Assembly: GCA_020796225.1 (NCBI GenBank)
Contig: CM036753.1
Location: 80,187,441-80,251,440, forward strand
Reading direction: 5' to 3'
DNA: 64,000 nucleotides
Source: Arion vulgaris
Taxonomy: Eukaryota; Mollusca; Gastropoda; Stylommatophora; Arionidae
Positions 32,608-44,220 of the stretch are shown one piece after another; position 1 is the stretch's first letter, and every line of letters starts with the position of its first letter. The translations under genes and the position numbers were made by a program. The notes beneath the pieces are model-generated. The model searched no databases and had not been told where the DNA came from. It worked only from the letters and a program-made list of their open reading frames with translations.

Positions 32608-34394
32608 TACTTTCATAACATAATCTTTAGTTGTTTATATAATTTTCTCTACATATGAAAATTATGAATAAAACGGAGTATCGTGTTCCCATAGGCTGAG
32701 ACACATTCAGTAGATCTATTCTTCCACTTGCGGCTAGAAGAATTGGATTGTGAAATACTTCATTCAAATAACAAAAGAAACAGGAAGGACACACGTCTTG
32801 GCAGGAGGCCACGAAGTCCCGTCGTTGGTGCAGTTAAAAAAGTTGCTTGTCTAATGAAACTACGGCTTCACAAACACAAAGGCAAGAAAAATTTGAAGTA
32901 ACAATGAAAAATTGCTTTGTCAGCGTTTTATAAACGTATCTGTGAGGAGTTATTTATAATCTCATACCCGCTTGGTTCAAATTCAGTGTGGCATATATGA
33001 AGTGTATGTAAAACATGAATTTTGGTAAAGCGAAGCAAGTTATTTCTGAAGTTTTCAAATACTAGTAAGGTTACCGTCACAGAAGTTTCGGCTCCATTGT
33101 TTTCTCAGCGGAGGGACCAACACATCATTAGTGTATCATACCGAGACATGACGTCCTCATTCTGCCGGAGACACGTAACCCCATCTAACGGTGAGATATC
33201 GCGTGAAGTAGGGCTAACATAAACATCATTAACTTTAGTTAGACGTTTTCAAGAAGCGTGAACAGCCTAAATACACACTCAACCGAATCCTACTCTGGGT
33301 AAATGTGAATTAGAATAGCCTTTTCAACTCTTCCGTCTTGACAAATACTCTTCACTCTCCAGTTTTACACCCGTCTTCCAAATCACGACCGTCTTCTATA
33401 GCTTTTCTTCACCTCTCTTCTCCAATGACTGTCTACTCAGTATCTATGGTGTAGTAGTCATTATCTCAACCACAGCGGGGGTATCCACCTCCCACACACG
33501 TGTCTGTTTGACGGAGCTCTTTGGCCTGCTTGTTACTGAAACGGTCGTCTTGTGTTATATTCTTTGGCTTTCAAATTTAAGTCTGTGAAACATGCGCGCG
33601 CACAAACTTACACAAACACGTTCATATTCACAAACACACACTAAACATAACCTTGAATTTCTTCCCTTCATTTAAAAAAAAAATAATTGGAATAGAGTTT
33701 AATTCTGTCTTTTGTAAAAGATAGGTGAAGAACAAAAAGTTGTGAAGAAAGAGTAGGTGAACAATAGGGCAACACATTGAACAGACAAGACAACAGGCTT
33801 AGAATAAGGGTACACCTGAAGTTTTAGCAAAGACATATACAGTTACAACAGAGTCACGTTGTAGAAAGAAAACAGACTAATACATATTTCAGAAGTGGTA
33901 TTGTACTTGGCGAGTAACTTTAATCTCACATTTAAATTTGCACATGTAAGTACAATAGACCTGTAATTCGATCAACACATTACTGTATGTACGTAAGTCT
34001 GTCTGCCTGTATATTCATCTATTTTCTCATCTCTCCCGTAGTTTGAGCGAAGGTTTTTTTCGTTTTCTCACGTACCAAACTACTCAGTTCGCATCCCATA
34101 CGGAAACGTCGTACTATTCCCCAGTGATTCATGCTCCCAATGTATGGAACATCAAGTGCATACAAGGGTTGTGTATGAGACAGTTTCTCTGAAATCGTGT
34201 TGCTATCATTAGAGCGTGGAAAGATCAGAATATTTTTGTTAGTGATCCCTGATCTCAATGTAGTTGAGATCGAGTTCCTAGTCCTATTAGAGACGAACGA
34301 TCAAATATAGGTCATGTATTCAAGTTGATCACATTAAAGAACCCATGCAGTTGAACATCGAAAATAATAGCCTGCAAATCTGCTTCTCTAACAA
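32608..34394. other. Long stretch without a recognised feature
   Basis: Mixed AT-rich sequence with only short frames (33022-33222 plus, 34019-34258 minus) that show no known motif. It holds a short GC-alternating run near 33593 and poly-A near 33674. A host non-coding or intronic region is possible. Confidence 0.45.
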
Positions 34395-34395
34395 G

Positions 34396-34829
34396 AAATT
34401 CATTAACAAGATTAAAACACAAATTCATTAACAAGATTAAAACACAAATTCATTAACAAGATTAACACACAAATTCATTAACAAGATTAAAACACAAATT
34501 CATTAACAAGATTAAAACACAAATTCATTAACAAGATTAAAACACAAATTCATTAACAAGATTAAAACACAAATTCATTAACAAGATTAAAACACAAATT
34601 CATTAACAAGATTAAAACACAAATTTATTAACAAGATTAAAACACAAATTCATTAACAAGATTAAAACACAAATTCATTAACAAGATTAAAACACAAATT
34701 CATTAACAAGATTAAAACACAAATTCATTAACAAGATTAAAACACAATTCATTAACAAAGATGAAAACACAAATTCATTAACAAGATTAAAACACAAATT
34801 CATTAACAAGATTAAAACACAAATTCATA
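34396..34829. repeat. 25-bp tandem array, about 17 copies
   Basis: The unit is AAATTCATTAACAAGATTAA plus AACAC. Very homogeneous; a disturbed copy lies at 34743-34770 (one base lost, one gained). Confidence 0.96.
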
Positions 34830-35067
34830 CAAACAAGTTTTCCACTATATTCAAAAATAAATCATGGCAACTTGTCTGTGCTATGGAGTTCGTGGTCTAT
34901 CGATGAGATTTTTCTAGGCAAGAAAGGATAGGAGCACACATGGCTACTCCCCGACGTGCAATTGTCATGGCTTTATCAATCAATGAGGTACAATATAAAA
35001 CTATATTTAACATTTCAAAGCACTTTGTAACTTGTCTTAGAGCTATTTCCATAAACTAATTGGATGG

Positions 35068-35068
<1 letters not shown>

Positions 35069-35106
<38 letters not shown>

Positions 35107-35116
35107 GTGTGTGTAA
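35069..35116. repeat. TA/TG compound microsatellite
   Basis: (TA)n passes directly into (TG)n with one interruption (GTGGTGTG). Confidence 0.93.
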
Positions 35117-35144
35117 TAGCACAACCCATAGTTGTATGAATGGT

Positions 35145-35545
35145 GAAGATTCATCATTGGCCTCTTTGTCTCAGGAGACAATAGGTCTTACGTCACGTAG
35201 TATGTTCTGCACTGAATCACAACGTTTCTTGTGGCTGTAATGGCTTATTCTGGAGTGGCACTCCTTGCCACAGTTGCTGCAGATAAAACTGGAGACTGTA
35301 GTTGATACCTAGGATGTTCTCTCTGCGCTCTCTTTTGCCTCCACATGTGATGTTGTTTTTCTTCTTTTCTTTTGAGCCGTCTTTCACTGCCGCTCGCCAT
35401 GCTTGCCTGTATTTTTCCAGCCGCTCCCAGTGTTCTTTATCTATGCTGCATGAAGTTGAATCCGCTTGCAGGTGTCAATGAAGCGTAATAATGGACACCT
35501 ATGCTGTCTAGTACCAGTTTCGAGTTGACCATATAGAATGTTCCT
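35145..35545 (-). pseudogene. LINE C-terminal region with zinc finger
   Basis: The minus strand encodes the same C-terminus as 25925-26288: W-E-R-L-E-K-Y-R-Q-A-W-R, a basic run K-R-R-K-T-T-S-H-V-E, and a well kept finger C-S-N-C-G-K-E-C-H-S-R-I-S-H-Y-S-H-K-K-R-C (about 35222-35284), ending at a stop near 35176. Such C-x2-C...H...C fingers lie at the very end of some LINE ORF2 proteins and probably bind nucleic acid. Upstream parts are missing or frameshifted. Confidence 0.78.
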
Positions 35546-36080
35546 TGGGATTATATCATTCATAGATTAACAGTCAGATAAACTAACTTTAGTAGCTGCA
35601 GAATAGATTCTTGCTTGTGATAATTAATCTAAGTTCATTATTGTGTCTGTGACCATCGAAACTGTCAGTCAACACTCGTGTGTTGACCAGTAGATAAAAA
35701 TCAGAAGTTTTATAGACTGCCGCTATGTAATTTTCACTAAAGGTTTGAGTAGCTTGAGACGTGGCCCCTGGCAGTATGTGTTATCGGAGGTCACGGTTGA
35801 GACTACACACAACGAGTGAAAACAACGTCACTAGTTAAGTACCCATGACAATGTGCTACTGTCATCGTAAAGTGTCAACGTCTTTTGTTCAAATGTCAGT
35901 GTTCCATCCCAGTTAGCACCTGCTAGGTAATTCACTGGACGCAAGGCTTTCTAGTTCAGGTTCTTCAGCGTCCTTTCACAGGTTAAAATCTACGGTTGCC
36001 TTTAACAGTGCTTGTTAAAACATCACCATTAACATCAGGTGCTGTCACCGAAACGAATATTGGCTACAATGGATCTCTAA
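35546..36080. other. No recognisable feature
   Basis: Moderate GC, no open frame of note, no repeat matched. Confidence 0.45.
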
Positions 36081-36084
36081 CATC

Positions 36085-36365
36085 TTCTAACAGTAAGACA
36101 TATGCGCTACAGACACGGTGAGACATTTGGGTTACAACATGCACAATTAGACGCCCCGGGTTACAGTTACAGTAAGATCCCATGAGATACAGTGAGATAG
36201 GCCCCAGGGTAATAGTTACGGTTACACGCCTGAGTTACATATATAGTAAGGACCCTGGCTAACAGATACAAGGAGACAGGCCACTGGGTTATAGTTACAG
36301 TTTGACTTCTATACAACAAATGAAGCGATGCCCATGAGTTACATAGACTGCAAAGCTCCCCATGA
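36085..36365. repeat. Degenerate tandem repeat, about 25-30 bp
   Basis: GGGTTACAGTTACAG, GAGATACAGTGAGATAGGCC, GGTAATAGTTACGGTTACA and similar phrases follow each other at irregular spacing. This looks like an old, decayed minisatellite. Confidence 0.55.
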
Positions 36366-36482
36366 CTACATGAACAGAATAAAGAAAACAAAGAAACATC
36401 TAAAATACGGAGGTAGGTAGTTAGCTGAAGCCCAGAAAGTCGATGCCTTAATCCCGTGTTGACGAATTGTGACGTGTGATAG

Positions 36483-36760
36483 AAGTCTATTGTCTGTCTC
36501 CAGGTAGATGATAGAATTGGTTGTCACTCTTACCGTTAAGTTAAGCATTGGGGTGGGAGCTTTAATTTGCGTTCTATAGCCCGATGAGTGGCCCTTGTGT
36601 TATATCCGTGTTTATTTAGTGTGGTCTTAATATAGTCTATCCATCTTTTTCTTGGTTTTCCCTTGGTTCTAGTGCCTGATCTCTTTTTATTGTATGCTGT
36701 TATTGGTGGTTGGTTGTATTCCATTCTCATTAAATGTCTTCCTCAAGCATTTTATTTTTA
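36483..36760 (-). pseudogene. LINE 3' end, deleted copy of the 8-kb family
   Basis: The minus strand encodes M-E-Y-N-Q-P-P-I-T-A-Y-N-K-K-R-S-G-T-R and the basic R-K-R-W-I-D tail, matching 8150-8400. A segment equal to 8409-8508 is missing, joining TTAAATGTC directly to TTCCTCAAGCATTT. Confidence 0.8.
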
Positions 36761-36857
36761 TTTGTGTGGATAGAAGTAGTCCATAAAAATAAGCAATTTT
36801 ACCGGAAGTTAAATTTCATACTGCTTGGATATATAAAAGATGCTATGAAAAAAATTA

Positions 36858-37355
36858 TCGAAAAAGGGTGGAGACTGCAGTAAAACTTGGTAAAATAGTA
36901 ACACGTAAAAACAAAGTATTACAGTTTTGCAAAATACATAAACAGTGACGATAAACAGCACGTTTCGACCAAAAGGCCTTTATCAAGCAAACAATACACA
37001 AGAATGACGAATTTCGAGGAACACTACAATGGACGATTACATGTGGAAACATAAACCTATCTGATGAAATCTGGGAATAAACGAACAACGAAGGTGCAAC
37101 ACAAAACCGAAAGTGGAAAAGGAGAGGACTTTCGGTTTTGTGTGCACTCATTTCGTTGTTCGTTTTATTCCCAGATTTTCATCAGATAGGTTTATGTTTC
37201 CACATGTAATCGTCCATTTGTAGTGTTCTTCGAAATTCGTCATTCTTGTTGTATTGTTTGCTTGATAAAGGCCTTTGGTCGAAACGTTGCTGTTTATCGT
37301 CACTGTTTATGTATTTTGTAAAACTGTAGTACTTTGTTTTTACGTGTTTACCTAT
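36858..37355. repeat. Foldback of dispersed repeat F, 220-bp arms
   Basis: The left arm (36895-37114) and right arm (37128-37355) are inverted copies with a 13-bp loop at 37115-37127. Several small indels separate the arms, so they have diverged since they formed. 36858-36894 extends the unit, and 46089-46295 is a single copy of it. Both arms contain GATAAAGGCCTTTGGTCGAA or a near match, followed by ACG, a layout like the stem II and GAAAC core of hammerhead ribozymes found in Penelope-like retroelements. The conserved CUGAUGA is altered here. Confidence 0.85.
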
Positions 37356-38340
37356 GAAAAAATACGACCTAAAAAAAAATCCTTGAAATAATGGACACTT
37401 AACAACATTGCATAGTTAAAATAAAGTCAACTAATATTGTGCATACACATAATGGACACCCTCAGTCAGCATAATACATGAAACAGAATTAGTTCCTGCA
37501 TGTTTGACGTTGTCTTCGAGTACACTTATCCCGATAGTGTTCAGCGTTCGACGCGAGACCACGCACGTATTAACTATTTATTATCTAAAATGTAACAGTA
37601 ATCCCTGCACATCAAGTGGGATCTGTAGAAGTAAAGATAACAAAAAAAAAGAGTTTTCATCCGATGCTAAACAACCCAGATGACTCAACAACACTGTCAA
37701 CAAATTGCACTCGAGGGTGTTTCCATTAACATTTTGACTTTACGTCGATAAAAATCTGGCCTAGTTATTTTCAACAAAAAACCTGTTTCAAAGTATGTTA
37801 TTTTTATACAGAAGTCCATGTTCTAAGTGACTTTCGATGTTTCATTTGGAGGAGGAGTTCCAATTGAGATTCAGGTAGCAGTTTTAGAAGGGTAATTATA
37901 AGTTTTGTTTTCTTTTAAGTAGCTAAAACAAAAAATTAAAATGCTGCAAATAAAATTGGAACATATAAAAGTGTCACTAACTTGAGAAAAATAGGACTTA
38001 TGTCAGAGAGAGTTAGTTTTATTTCAAACTGGACTCTTTTTCTGTCATCTTTGAGCTTGCAACGCAACAACTACTTGTTAAGCGCTTTTTGTGATCATGA
38101 TTTTGTTAATGTCCTGTTGCCATTATCATCTTGTTTGTCCCCTGTCTCGTCCTCCAGAAACTACGCCCTCCTTTCAATCTAAAATTACTATTACTACTGT
38201 CTCTCTCTCTCTCTCTCTCTTCCGTCTGAACAACTGGGAACCATGTGTAAACAAACATATTTCAGTTTTCGAGACATGGTCTTGTTTATAAGCCAATGTT
38301 CCACGATTATCAAGTCTTGGAGGAAGATGTCTATATTTTT
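37356..38340. other. Mostly unassigned; CT microsatellite
   Basis: Contains (CT)n at 38199-38220. Short frames at 37982-38182 and 38091-38291 show no known motif. Confidence 0.5.
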
Positions 38341-38344
38341 CATC

Positions 38345-38605
38345 CGCCATGTGGCGCCGGGGCACGCAAGGGAAGCAAAGAATAGTACCACTGCGACCTA
38401 CAAGGCAGTTGTAAGAGGCGACTGATTTAGGACCTAGGGATGCTACCCTAGTAAATAAAAAGCATAGCAGAAATCGGATGTACTGGCCTGCTTGAAGCCG
38501 CACAACTGGGACAACGTACAATCGCTCTTAGACTCAGATCACATACAAATCACACAGAGTGCTTAACGAGTCGTGGATATGGAGCGTTCGAGCAAGAAGT
38601 AGAAT
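38345..38605 (+). mobile_element. SINE family D2 copy
   Basis: Holds the core GTTGTAAGAGGCGACTGATT, AGCAGAAATCGGATGTACTG, CTCAGATCACATACAAATCA and an A/G-rich end (GAGCAAGAAGTAGAA). It aligns with the reverse complements of 27905-28140 and 31742-32018. Confidence 0.7.
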
Positions 38606-38697
38606 ATTATTCCTTTATTTTGTCTTCTTTAAAATAATTTGTCTGTAGCATTTTGTTTTAAATAATTCAATTATCTTTTGTATTCTTTTTCTTCACC

Positions 38698-38966
38698 TTT
38701 CAACTCCCAACGGAGCATAGGTCTTCAACAAACTTCTTCCAGCTCTTCCTCTCTTTTGCCATCCCTTCCAATTCTTCCCATGTTTTATCTATCCTTTTAA
38801 TATCAGCCTCCAGCTCTCTTCTCCAGGTCTGTCTAGGCCTTCTCCTACTCCTCTTTCCCTGCGGGTTCCAAAACAGTACCTGTCTTGTAATGCTTCCGTC
38901 GGTCTTCTCAATTGTTTGTTGAAGATTTGTTTGCTGAATTTTTCTACGTGGTAAGGTAGCCAGCCC
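38698..38966 (-). pseudogene. RTE-type LINE, 3' end
   Basis: The minus strand encodes R-Q-V-L-F-W-N-P-Q-G-K-R-S-R-R-R-P-R, T-W-R-R-E-L-E-A-D-I, and T-W-E-E-L-E-G-M-A-K-E-R-K-S-W-K-K-F, the RTE C-terminus. The open piece 38700-38969 is 89 codons. Upstream on the LINE strand it runs into the 17-bp array. A second copy is 43445-43790. Confidence 0.82.
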
Positions 38967-38984
38967 CACAGTCTACCCTCCTTA

Positions 38985-39543
38985 GACAAGCCTGGCGGGT
39001 AGACATGCCTGGCGGGTAGACATGCCTGGCGGGTAGACATGCCTGGCGGGTAGACATGCCTGGCGGGTAGACATGCCTGGCGGGTAGACATGTCTGGCGG
39101 GTAGACATGCCTGGCGGGTAGACATGTCTGGCGGGTAAAACATGTCTGGCGGTAGACATGCCTGCAGGAGACATGTCTGGCGGTAGACATGCCTGGCGGG
39201 TAGACATGTCTGGCGGTAGAATGCCTGGCGTAGACATGTCTGGCGGGTAGACATGCCTGGCGGGTAGACATGCCTGGCGGGTAGACATGTCTGGCGGGTA
39301 GACATGCCTGGCGGGTAGACATGTCTGGCGGGTAGACATGCCTGGCGGGTAGACATGCCTGGCGGGTAGACATGCCTGGCGGGTAGACATGCCTGGCGGG
39401 TAGACATGTCTGGCGGGTAGACAAGCCTGGCGGGTAGACATGCCTGGCGGGTAGACATGTCTGGCGGGTAGACATGCCTGGCGGGTAGACATGTCTGGCG
39501 GGTAGACATGTCTGGCGGGTAGACATGCCTGGCGGGTAGACAT
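38985..39543. repeat. 17-bp GC-rich tandem array, about 33 copies
   Basis: The unit is GTAGACATGCCTGGCGG, with a frequent C-to-T variant (ATGTCTGG). A middle part (about 39138-39232) is scrambled by small deletions. Three units equal 17 codons, so all three minus-strand frames stay open (M-S-T-R-Q-A-C-L-P-A-R-H-V-Y-P-P-G); these are not genes. Confidence 0.95.
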
Positions 39544-39896
39544 TGCTGCATATTCTTTCATCCCCTTACAGGCCCCGTCAGCGCACGAGCGATATTTTGT
39601 ATTGCTTATGTAATTTTTATATTCTATGACTTGTATCCACATGTTGACACCGTAGAAATACTCGTTCTCATAAGTTGTACTTGTTGTTAATATGAATATG
39701 TTATGTCATATGTTTTTTCATAGAGACAGTCATAAGGAATATCAAAATAACTGAAGTAAGAGACAGTTGTAAACTAGTAATTCAATGGAAACAAGAGGGG
39801 TTTATATAAGAGGTCAACTAACAACTACACATTTTAAAAAGTTGACAATATTTCCAGGGGCGTCTACATACGTTTTGCTATGGAGGACACAATGAA

Positions 39897-40117
39897 AATT
39901 TTTTTATTTTTATTTTTCGATCCAGAAGCACTTGAGCTTTCAGCTCTTCGGCTCAGTGCCATGTACATCGTAACCCTTCGGTTCGGTGCCACAAACACCG
40001 TGAATCTGGGGAACCTGTGGCTTTTTTGCCAGCCCGCGGAATTGAACCTGCACTCACAGAGGACTAGTCACCCGCAGTCCAACGTGCTACGAACACGCTG
40101 GGCAGGCGGGCGAAAAA
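39897..40117 (-). mobile_element. SINE family G, near complete
   Basis: The minus strand starts GCCCGCCTGCCCAGCGTGTT, has a B box GGTTCAATTCC, and continues through a GGCACCGAACCGAAGG-like body to an A/T-rich end (TTTTTATTTTTATTTTTC on the plus strand). It matches 52495-52699. Confidence 0.8.
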
Positions 40118-40960
40118 TGTAGTTAAGTGTGGTTGTTTACTACGCGGAAATGGAGAGGACTAGATTAGCATGGATCTGTTGTTATCCAAAATCCATTTTC
40201 CAGTGGTGGCACTTACTCCCTCTTCCATCTACGTGTGTACGCCCATGAATCTCACCCACCTACGCACGTATACACAAACACATACACACACAAACACACT
40301 TCAGCATGAAAATCCCATACGAATCTGTGTGTAGTAGAGCTAGTAATAAAAGAGAAAATACTGACAAAAAACCTGCCTTACAGTAAACAAAAGAAACCAA
40401 GTAAGATACGATAGATAAACAAACACTGGTACAGTATCCGATAATGTTGAGTGAAGGATCTTGTCTGGTATTAAAGATGGGACTTGTATCACGATTATCT
40501 CTGAATTCTATCATTCTTAGATTCTTCGAAAGGAGTTAATTTTTTAGTGTTTGTTGGCCTACACCCTATGATTTAACCAACAAAATGTTCGTCCTAAGGT
40601 TGAAAGCGAGTGCCTCGGCTTAAATAGTCTTTAATTCCCTAGTTTTAGTTTTAGTTTAGTAGTCGGATCATCGTCACTACACATCGAACAAATTAGTCCA
40701 TAAGTGCTCCGATCTCTCCCATAGTATGTCTCTCAGCGTGTGGCGACTAACGACCCCGGTTCTGTGTTGGTTTACTTTTCGTCTTTAGCTACCAGCATAG
40801 TGTTCTTGTCTAGATACAGCATACTTAACTTAGAATTCTTGCAGTCTGGTTAGAGTTGTATCCCCTAAATAAGAAACAACAGCAGCGTGCTTCTGAATTA
40901 TTGAATAAATTGAGATTAAGTACCGGTTCTAATACCAAGGCATGAGTACGCTCTGATGGT
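40118..40960. other. No recognisable feature
   Basis: Has CA-rich patches (40268-40300). No known motif or repeat matched. Confidence 0.45.
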
Positions 40961-40964
40961 TCAC

Positions 40965-41155
40965 TATGACTAATCACATATATGTGATACAGTGCTACAG
41001 TATATCTCCAGATGTGGTACTTTAAAGTGAGGTTTTGAAGTTTGTAAAATCATATCGTAGAAGTATGACGGAGGAGTGACGTACTCACAATCTCGGCGCA
41101 ACCAACACAGATATCATAGAGGGATAATTTGGTAACAAGAACATACGCAAACAAA
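40965..41155 (+). repeat. Dispersed repeat H, second copy
   Basis: Aligns in order with 29280-29535 (GTGCTACAGTATAT, GTGGTACTTTAAAG, GTAGAAGTATGAC, CGCAAACAAAGAA). A hAT-like MITE sits directly after it. Confidence 0.5.
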
Positions 41156-41168
41156 GAATATACTAAAG

Positions 41169-41538
41169 CAGAGTTTCCCAAACCGGGGTCCGTGGACCAG
41201 GGGTCCACGAGGTACTCACAGGGTACCATCACGCGCTTTGAAGAAATATTATGATCTTTAATATTTCAAAAGAAATTTAAAAAGATATATATATAAATAG
41301 TGGTAAATTAGTTCCGCTGCGAAATCAAAGGGCCGGACCAGACCGAGTCTAAATGTCTGACAGGACAAAATGAAAGATCATTTAAAGTTTCCCGCAGTCT
41401 GAGAACATTGTTTACTATTGTAACACAAAGATAATTCATTCCTGTTTATTTTCATATATAGAAACTTTTGGGTGTCCGAGGCAGCAAAATGTATATTTAT
41501 AAGGAGGTCGGCGGTAATGCAAAGTTTGGGAACCGCTG
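41169..41538 (+). mobile_element. hAT-like MITE copy 1, 370 bp
   Basis: Ends CAGAGTTTCCCAAACC and TTTGGGAACCGCTG are imperfect TIRs. TACTAAAG is repeated exactly at 41161-41168 and 41539-41546, an 8-bp TSD. The interior shares GTCTAAATGTCTGACAGGAC and CAGTCTGAGAA with the copies at 42709 and 46598. No transposase is encoded, so it would need one in trans. Confidence 0.93.
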
Positions 41539-41887
41539 TACTAAAGGATATATTGAGGAATACGATGCTTAGTCGGTATTTTTCGTTGACCAGTGGCCCA
41601 CGATTATGGTTATGGTTATAAACTAATATGGTTAATATCACGCTGGACGCCTTTACTTTCAGTGCTTGTCTGGTACCACATGAGACTGGATCGATCTCAG
41701 AGTTTCCTATGGATGAACAAAATCACACTCCAACTGTGAATTTTGATCTTGAAGACGCGCTTCTTTCAAGCATGTGTACTAATCACTACACCATTGTCAT
41801 TTTCTTTTATCTTGGATGTAGTGAAGACAAGAGGAGGTAGGGCGGCGGAGCTAAATGAGACGTGATGTGCACATCATCTTAAACGTC

Positions 41888-42462
41888 AATGGAAAGAGGG
41901 CTGACACTACAGCTAAACAAGCTCTCAGAACACAACAAAATTATTAATCTCCAGTGGATACCAGCCCACTGTGGCGTACCAGGAAATGAGAGAGCAGACA
42001 TGCTGGCTAAGGAGGGAACAAAACTTACACAACAGAAACACCCAGTGTCATTACCAGAAATCAAGACACATATCAAAAGAAAGTACAAAGAGGTATGGAG
42101 GCAACAAACCCACAGCAAACACCCACAAGATCCCATCAGCAGACTAAACAGAAAACAGCACACAACAATCTTTCGCATAAGAACAGGTCACTGCAGGCTC
42201 AACCACCACATGCACAGAATAAAGCCTCAGACTGCACAGTGTGCATGCCAGACAGAAACACAGACTCCAGAGCACATCCTGCAGTCATGTCCATCATACA
42301 TACACCAACGAAATGAAACATAGCCTCATGAACAAAGCTTACAGACCAAGCTATGGGAACTCTCGAAGAACTCCAACTGACATGCAGCTTCATAGAGGCA
42401 ACCCATCTCATGATTTAGACGAGCATACGAAACCGAACGCAAAGAAGAAGAAGAAACGTCAA
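41888..42462 (+). pseudogene. LINE RNase H domain and C-terminus
   Basis: 41889-42323 is open for 144 codons. The RNase H active-site region L-Q-W-I-P-A-H-C-G-V-P-G-N-E-R-A-D lies at 41949-42000, then F-R-I-R-T-G-H-C-R-L-N-H-H-M-H-R-I, C-A-C-Q-T-E-T-Q-T-P-E-H-I-L-Q-S-C-P and the 3' end with a frameshift near 42320. It finishes in an AAGAAGAAGAAA tail. RNase H here would remove the RNA template during retrotransposition. The reverse transcriptase and the start of RNase H (including earlier acidic residues) are missing: a 5'-truncated copy. Confidence 0.88.
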
Positions 42463-42708
42463 GCAATGGCGAACATCGTTCAATGTGAACCACGTGAATA
42501 GATCAAGCTTAATACGATAACAAAGATGGATATGTGTTTAGTATGCTTCATATGACATCGTTGAATACCACACAACAAGGGTAAAAAATAAGGTAACAGT
42601 GGTACAATGAAGACATCAATGTACGTGAAAATCAAACAGCCATAGATGAACTAACAGCAGTATGTGTATCTCTATGGCATGGGACATTCAATCTTGAACG
42701 ATCTATTA

Positions 42709-43086
42709 CAGCGGTTACCAAACTTTGCTTTAAAGTGGACCCATTTTAAATATACATGTTGCTGCTGCAGGCCCCAAATGTTTCTATATATAAAATGGAC
42801 AGAAATAAATTATCTTTGTGTTACAATAGTAAACAATGTTCGCAGACTGCGGGAAACTTCAAATGATCTTTCATTTTTTCCTGTCAGACATTTAGACTCC
42901 GGTCTGATCCGGATCCTTTGATTTCGCAGAGGAACTAGTTTACTGCTGTTTTTACGCATATTTAAAAAAAAAAAAATTCTGTATGAAATGTCACAGATCA
43001 TAATATTTCTTCAAGCGCTTGAGGATCCCCCGGGAGCACCTCGTAGACCACTGTGGGGTCCAAGGACCCAAGTTTGGGAAACGCTG
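42709..43086 (-). mobile_element. hAT-like MITE copy 2, 378 bp
   Basis: Same family as 41169-41538 but inverted. Ends CAGCGGTTACCAAACTTT and AGTTTGGGAAACGCTG; exact TSD ATCTATTA at 42701-42708 and 43087-43094. Confidence 0.93.
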
Positions 43087-43094
43087 ATCTATTA

Positions 43095-43444
43095 CATTCA
43101 ACCATTGATGAAGAGATGGTACTTGTACTAGATTGAAGAACGCCTACTAAATAATACATGCGCTAGTCGACTAATAACAAAATCACGTAAAACTAGACAA
43201 GATATACATAATTTCTCCCATAGAAAGGAATCAATAGAAGTCATCGAGGTCTATGCTAGGGCGTGTCTAGACAGTTTAACATAAATCTACACACAGATGC
43301 TATGAACTTGGTCGTACATTAATTTCTTTACAACACGATCAGGACACATGTTAAAGACTGCTATAAAATGATTTTGTTACTTAGTTATGACCCCGGGTGT
43401 AGACTGAATTACTTAAAGGTGGTCCCAACATGAACACAGCAAAT
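43095..43444. other. No recognisable feature
   Basis: AT-rich spacer between a MITE and a LINE end. Confidence 0.5.
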
Positions 43445-43790
43445 ATGGTCTTCTTATTCACCTTTCAACTCCCAACGAAGCACAGGTCTCCAACAACCTT
43501 CTTCCAGCTCGTTCTCTCTCCTGTCATCCCTTCCAATTCTTTCCAATTTTACCAATCTTTTAATACCAACATCTCGAGCTCTCTCTTCCAGTATGTCTAT
43601 GCCTTCCCTATTCCCCTTTCCTGCGGGTTACAAAACAGTGCCTTGCAATGTTTCCGGTCGATCTTCTCAATGTGTGTCTTATCCATCGCCAGCGTCTCAT
43701 CCTTAGCTCTTTCTCCACTGGTATCTGCTTAGTTCTTTCTCTGAGTTCGTCATTCGTAATCTTATCATATTTATAAGCAAATATAGTACA
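43445..43790 (-). pseudogene. RTE-type LINE, 3' end
   Basis: The minus strand encodes I-T-N-D-E-L-R-E-R-T-K-Q-I-P-V-E-K-E-L, R-R-W-R-W-I-R-H-T-L-R and degraded C-terminal sequence up to the end shared with 38698. Frameshifts are frequent. Confidence 0.75.
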
Positions 43791-44220
43791 CTCATTTAAT
43801 TATTCAACTCACCTGCACAGAGATATATGTACAACAGAAAGTTATAAATAGTGTCGAAACGGCCAGTAGGTATGTCTGTCTGTAAGGTTCTTTATCCACT
43901 AGGATAACACAATATTCGACCTGACGAAAAGAAGTTGACGTGTGTACATCAGAACAGGAAGCAACATCAATTGAAGTATGCGAAAGATAAATAACACACG
44001 AAGCAGGGGAGAAGAGAGAAAAAACATGTCCGATTTCGGCACCGTAAAGTACTGTACTAGAACAACTAGAAGGTGTAAATATGTTAACCTTTTCTTCCCT
44101 TCATTGGACTGTCCGCTTAAACGGTAAAAGTCACGTTCCCAAAGGTACCGTTGAAACGCCTGATTTCGAGTCTCTATTTTAAGTTCACACGAGCTATTCG
44201 GATCAAAGAAGAAACGTTTG

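Noticed and set aside
36895..37355. Foldback as a chimeric-read artefact
   Set aside because: The arms differ by several indels and substitutions, and a single diverged copy exists at 46089-46295, so the inversion looks real and old.
38789..39642. Pro/Arg-rich protein (M-S-T-R-Q-A-C-L-P repeats) in three overlapping minus-strand frames
   Set aside because: All three frames are open equally because 17 bp times 3 is 17 codons; a satellite by-product.
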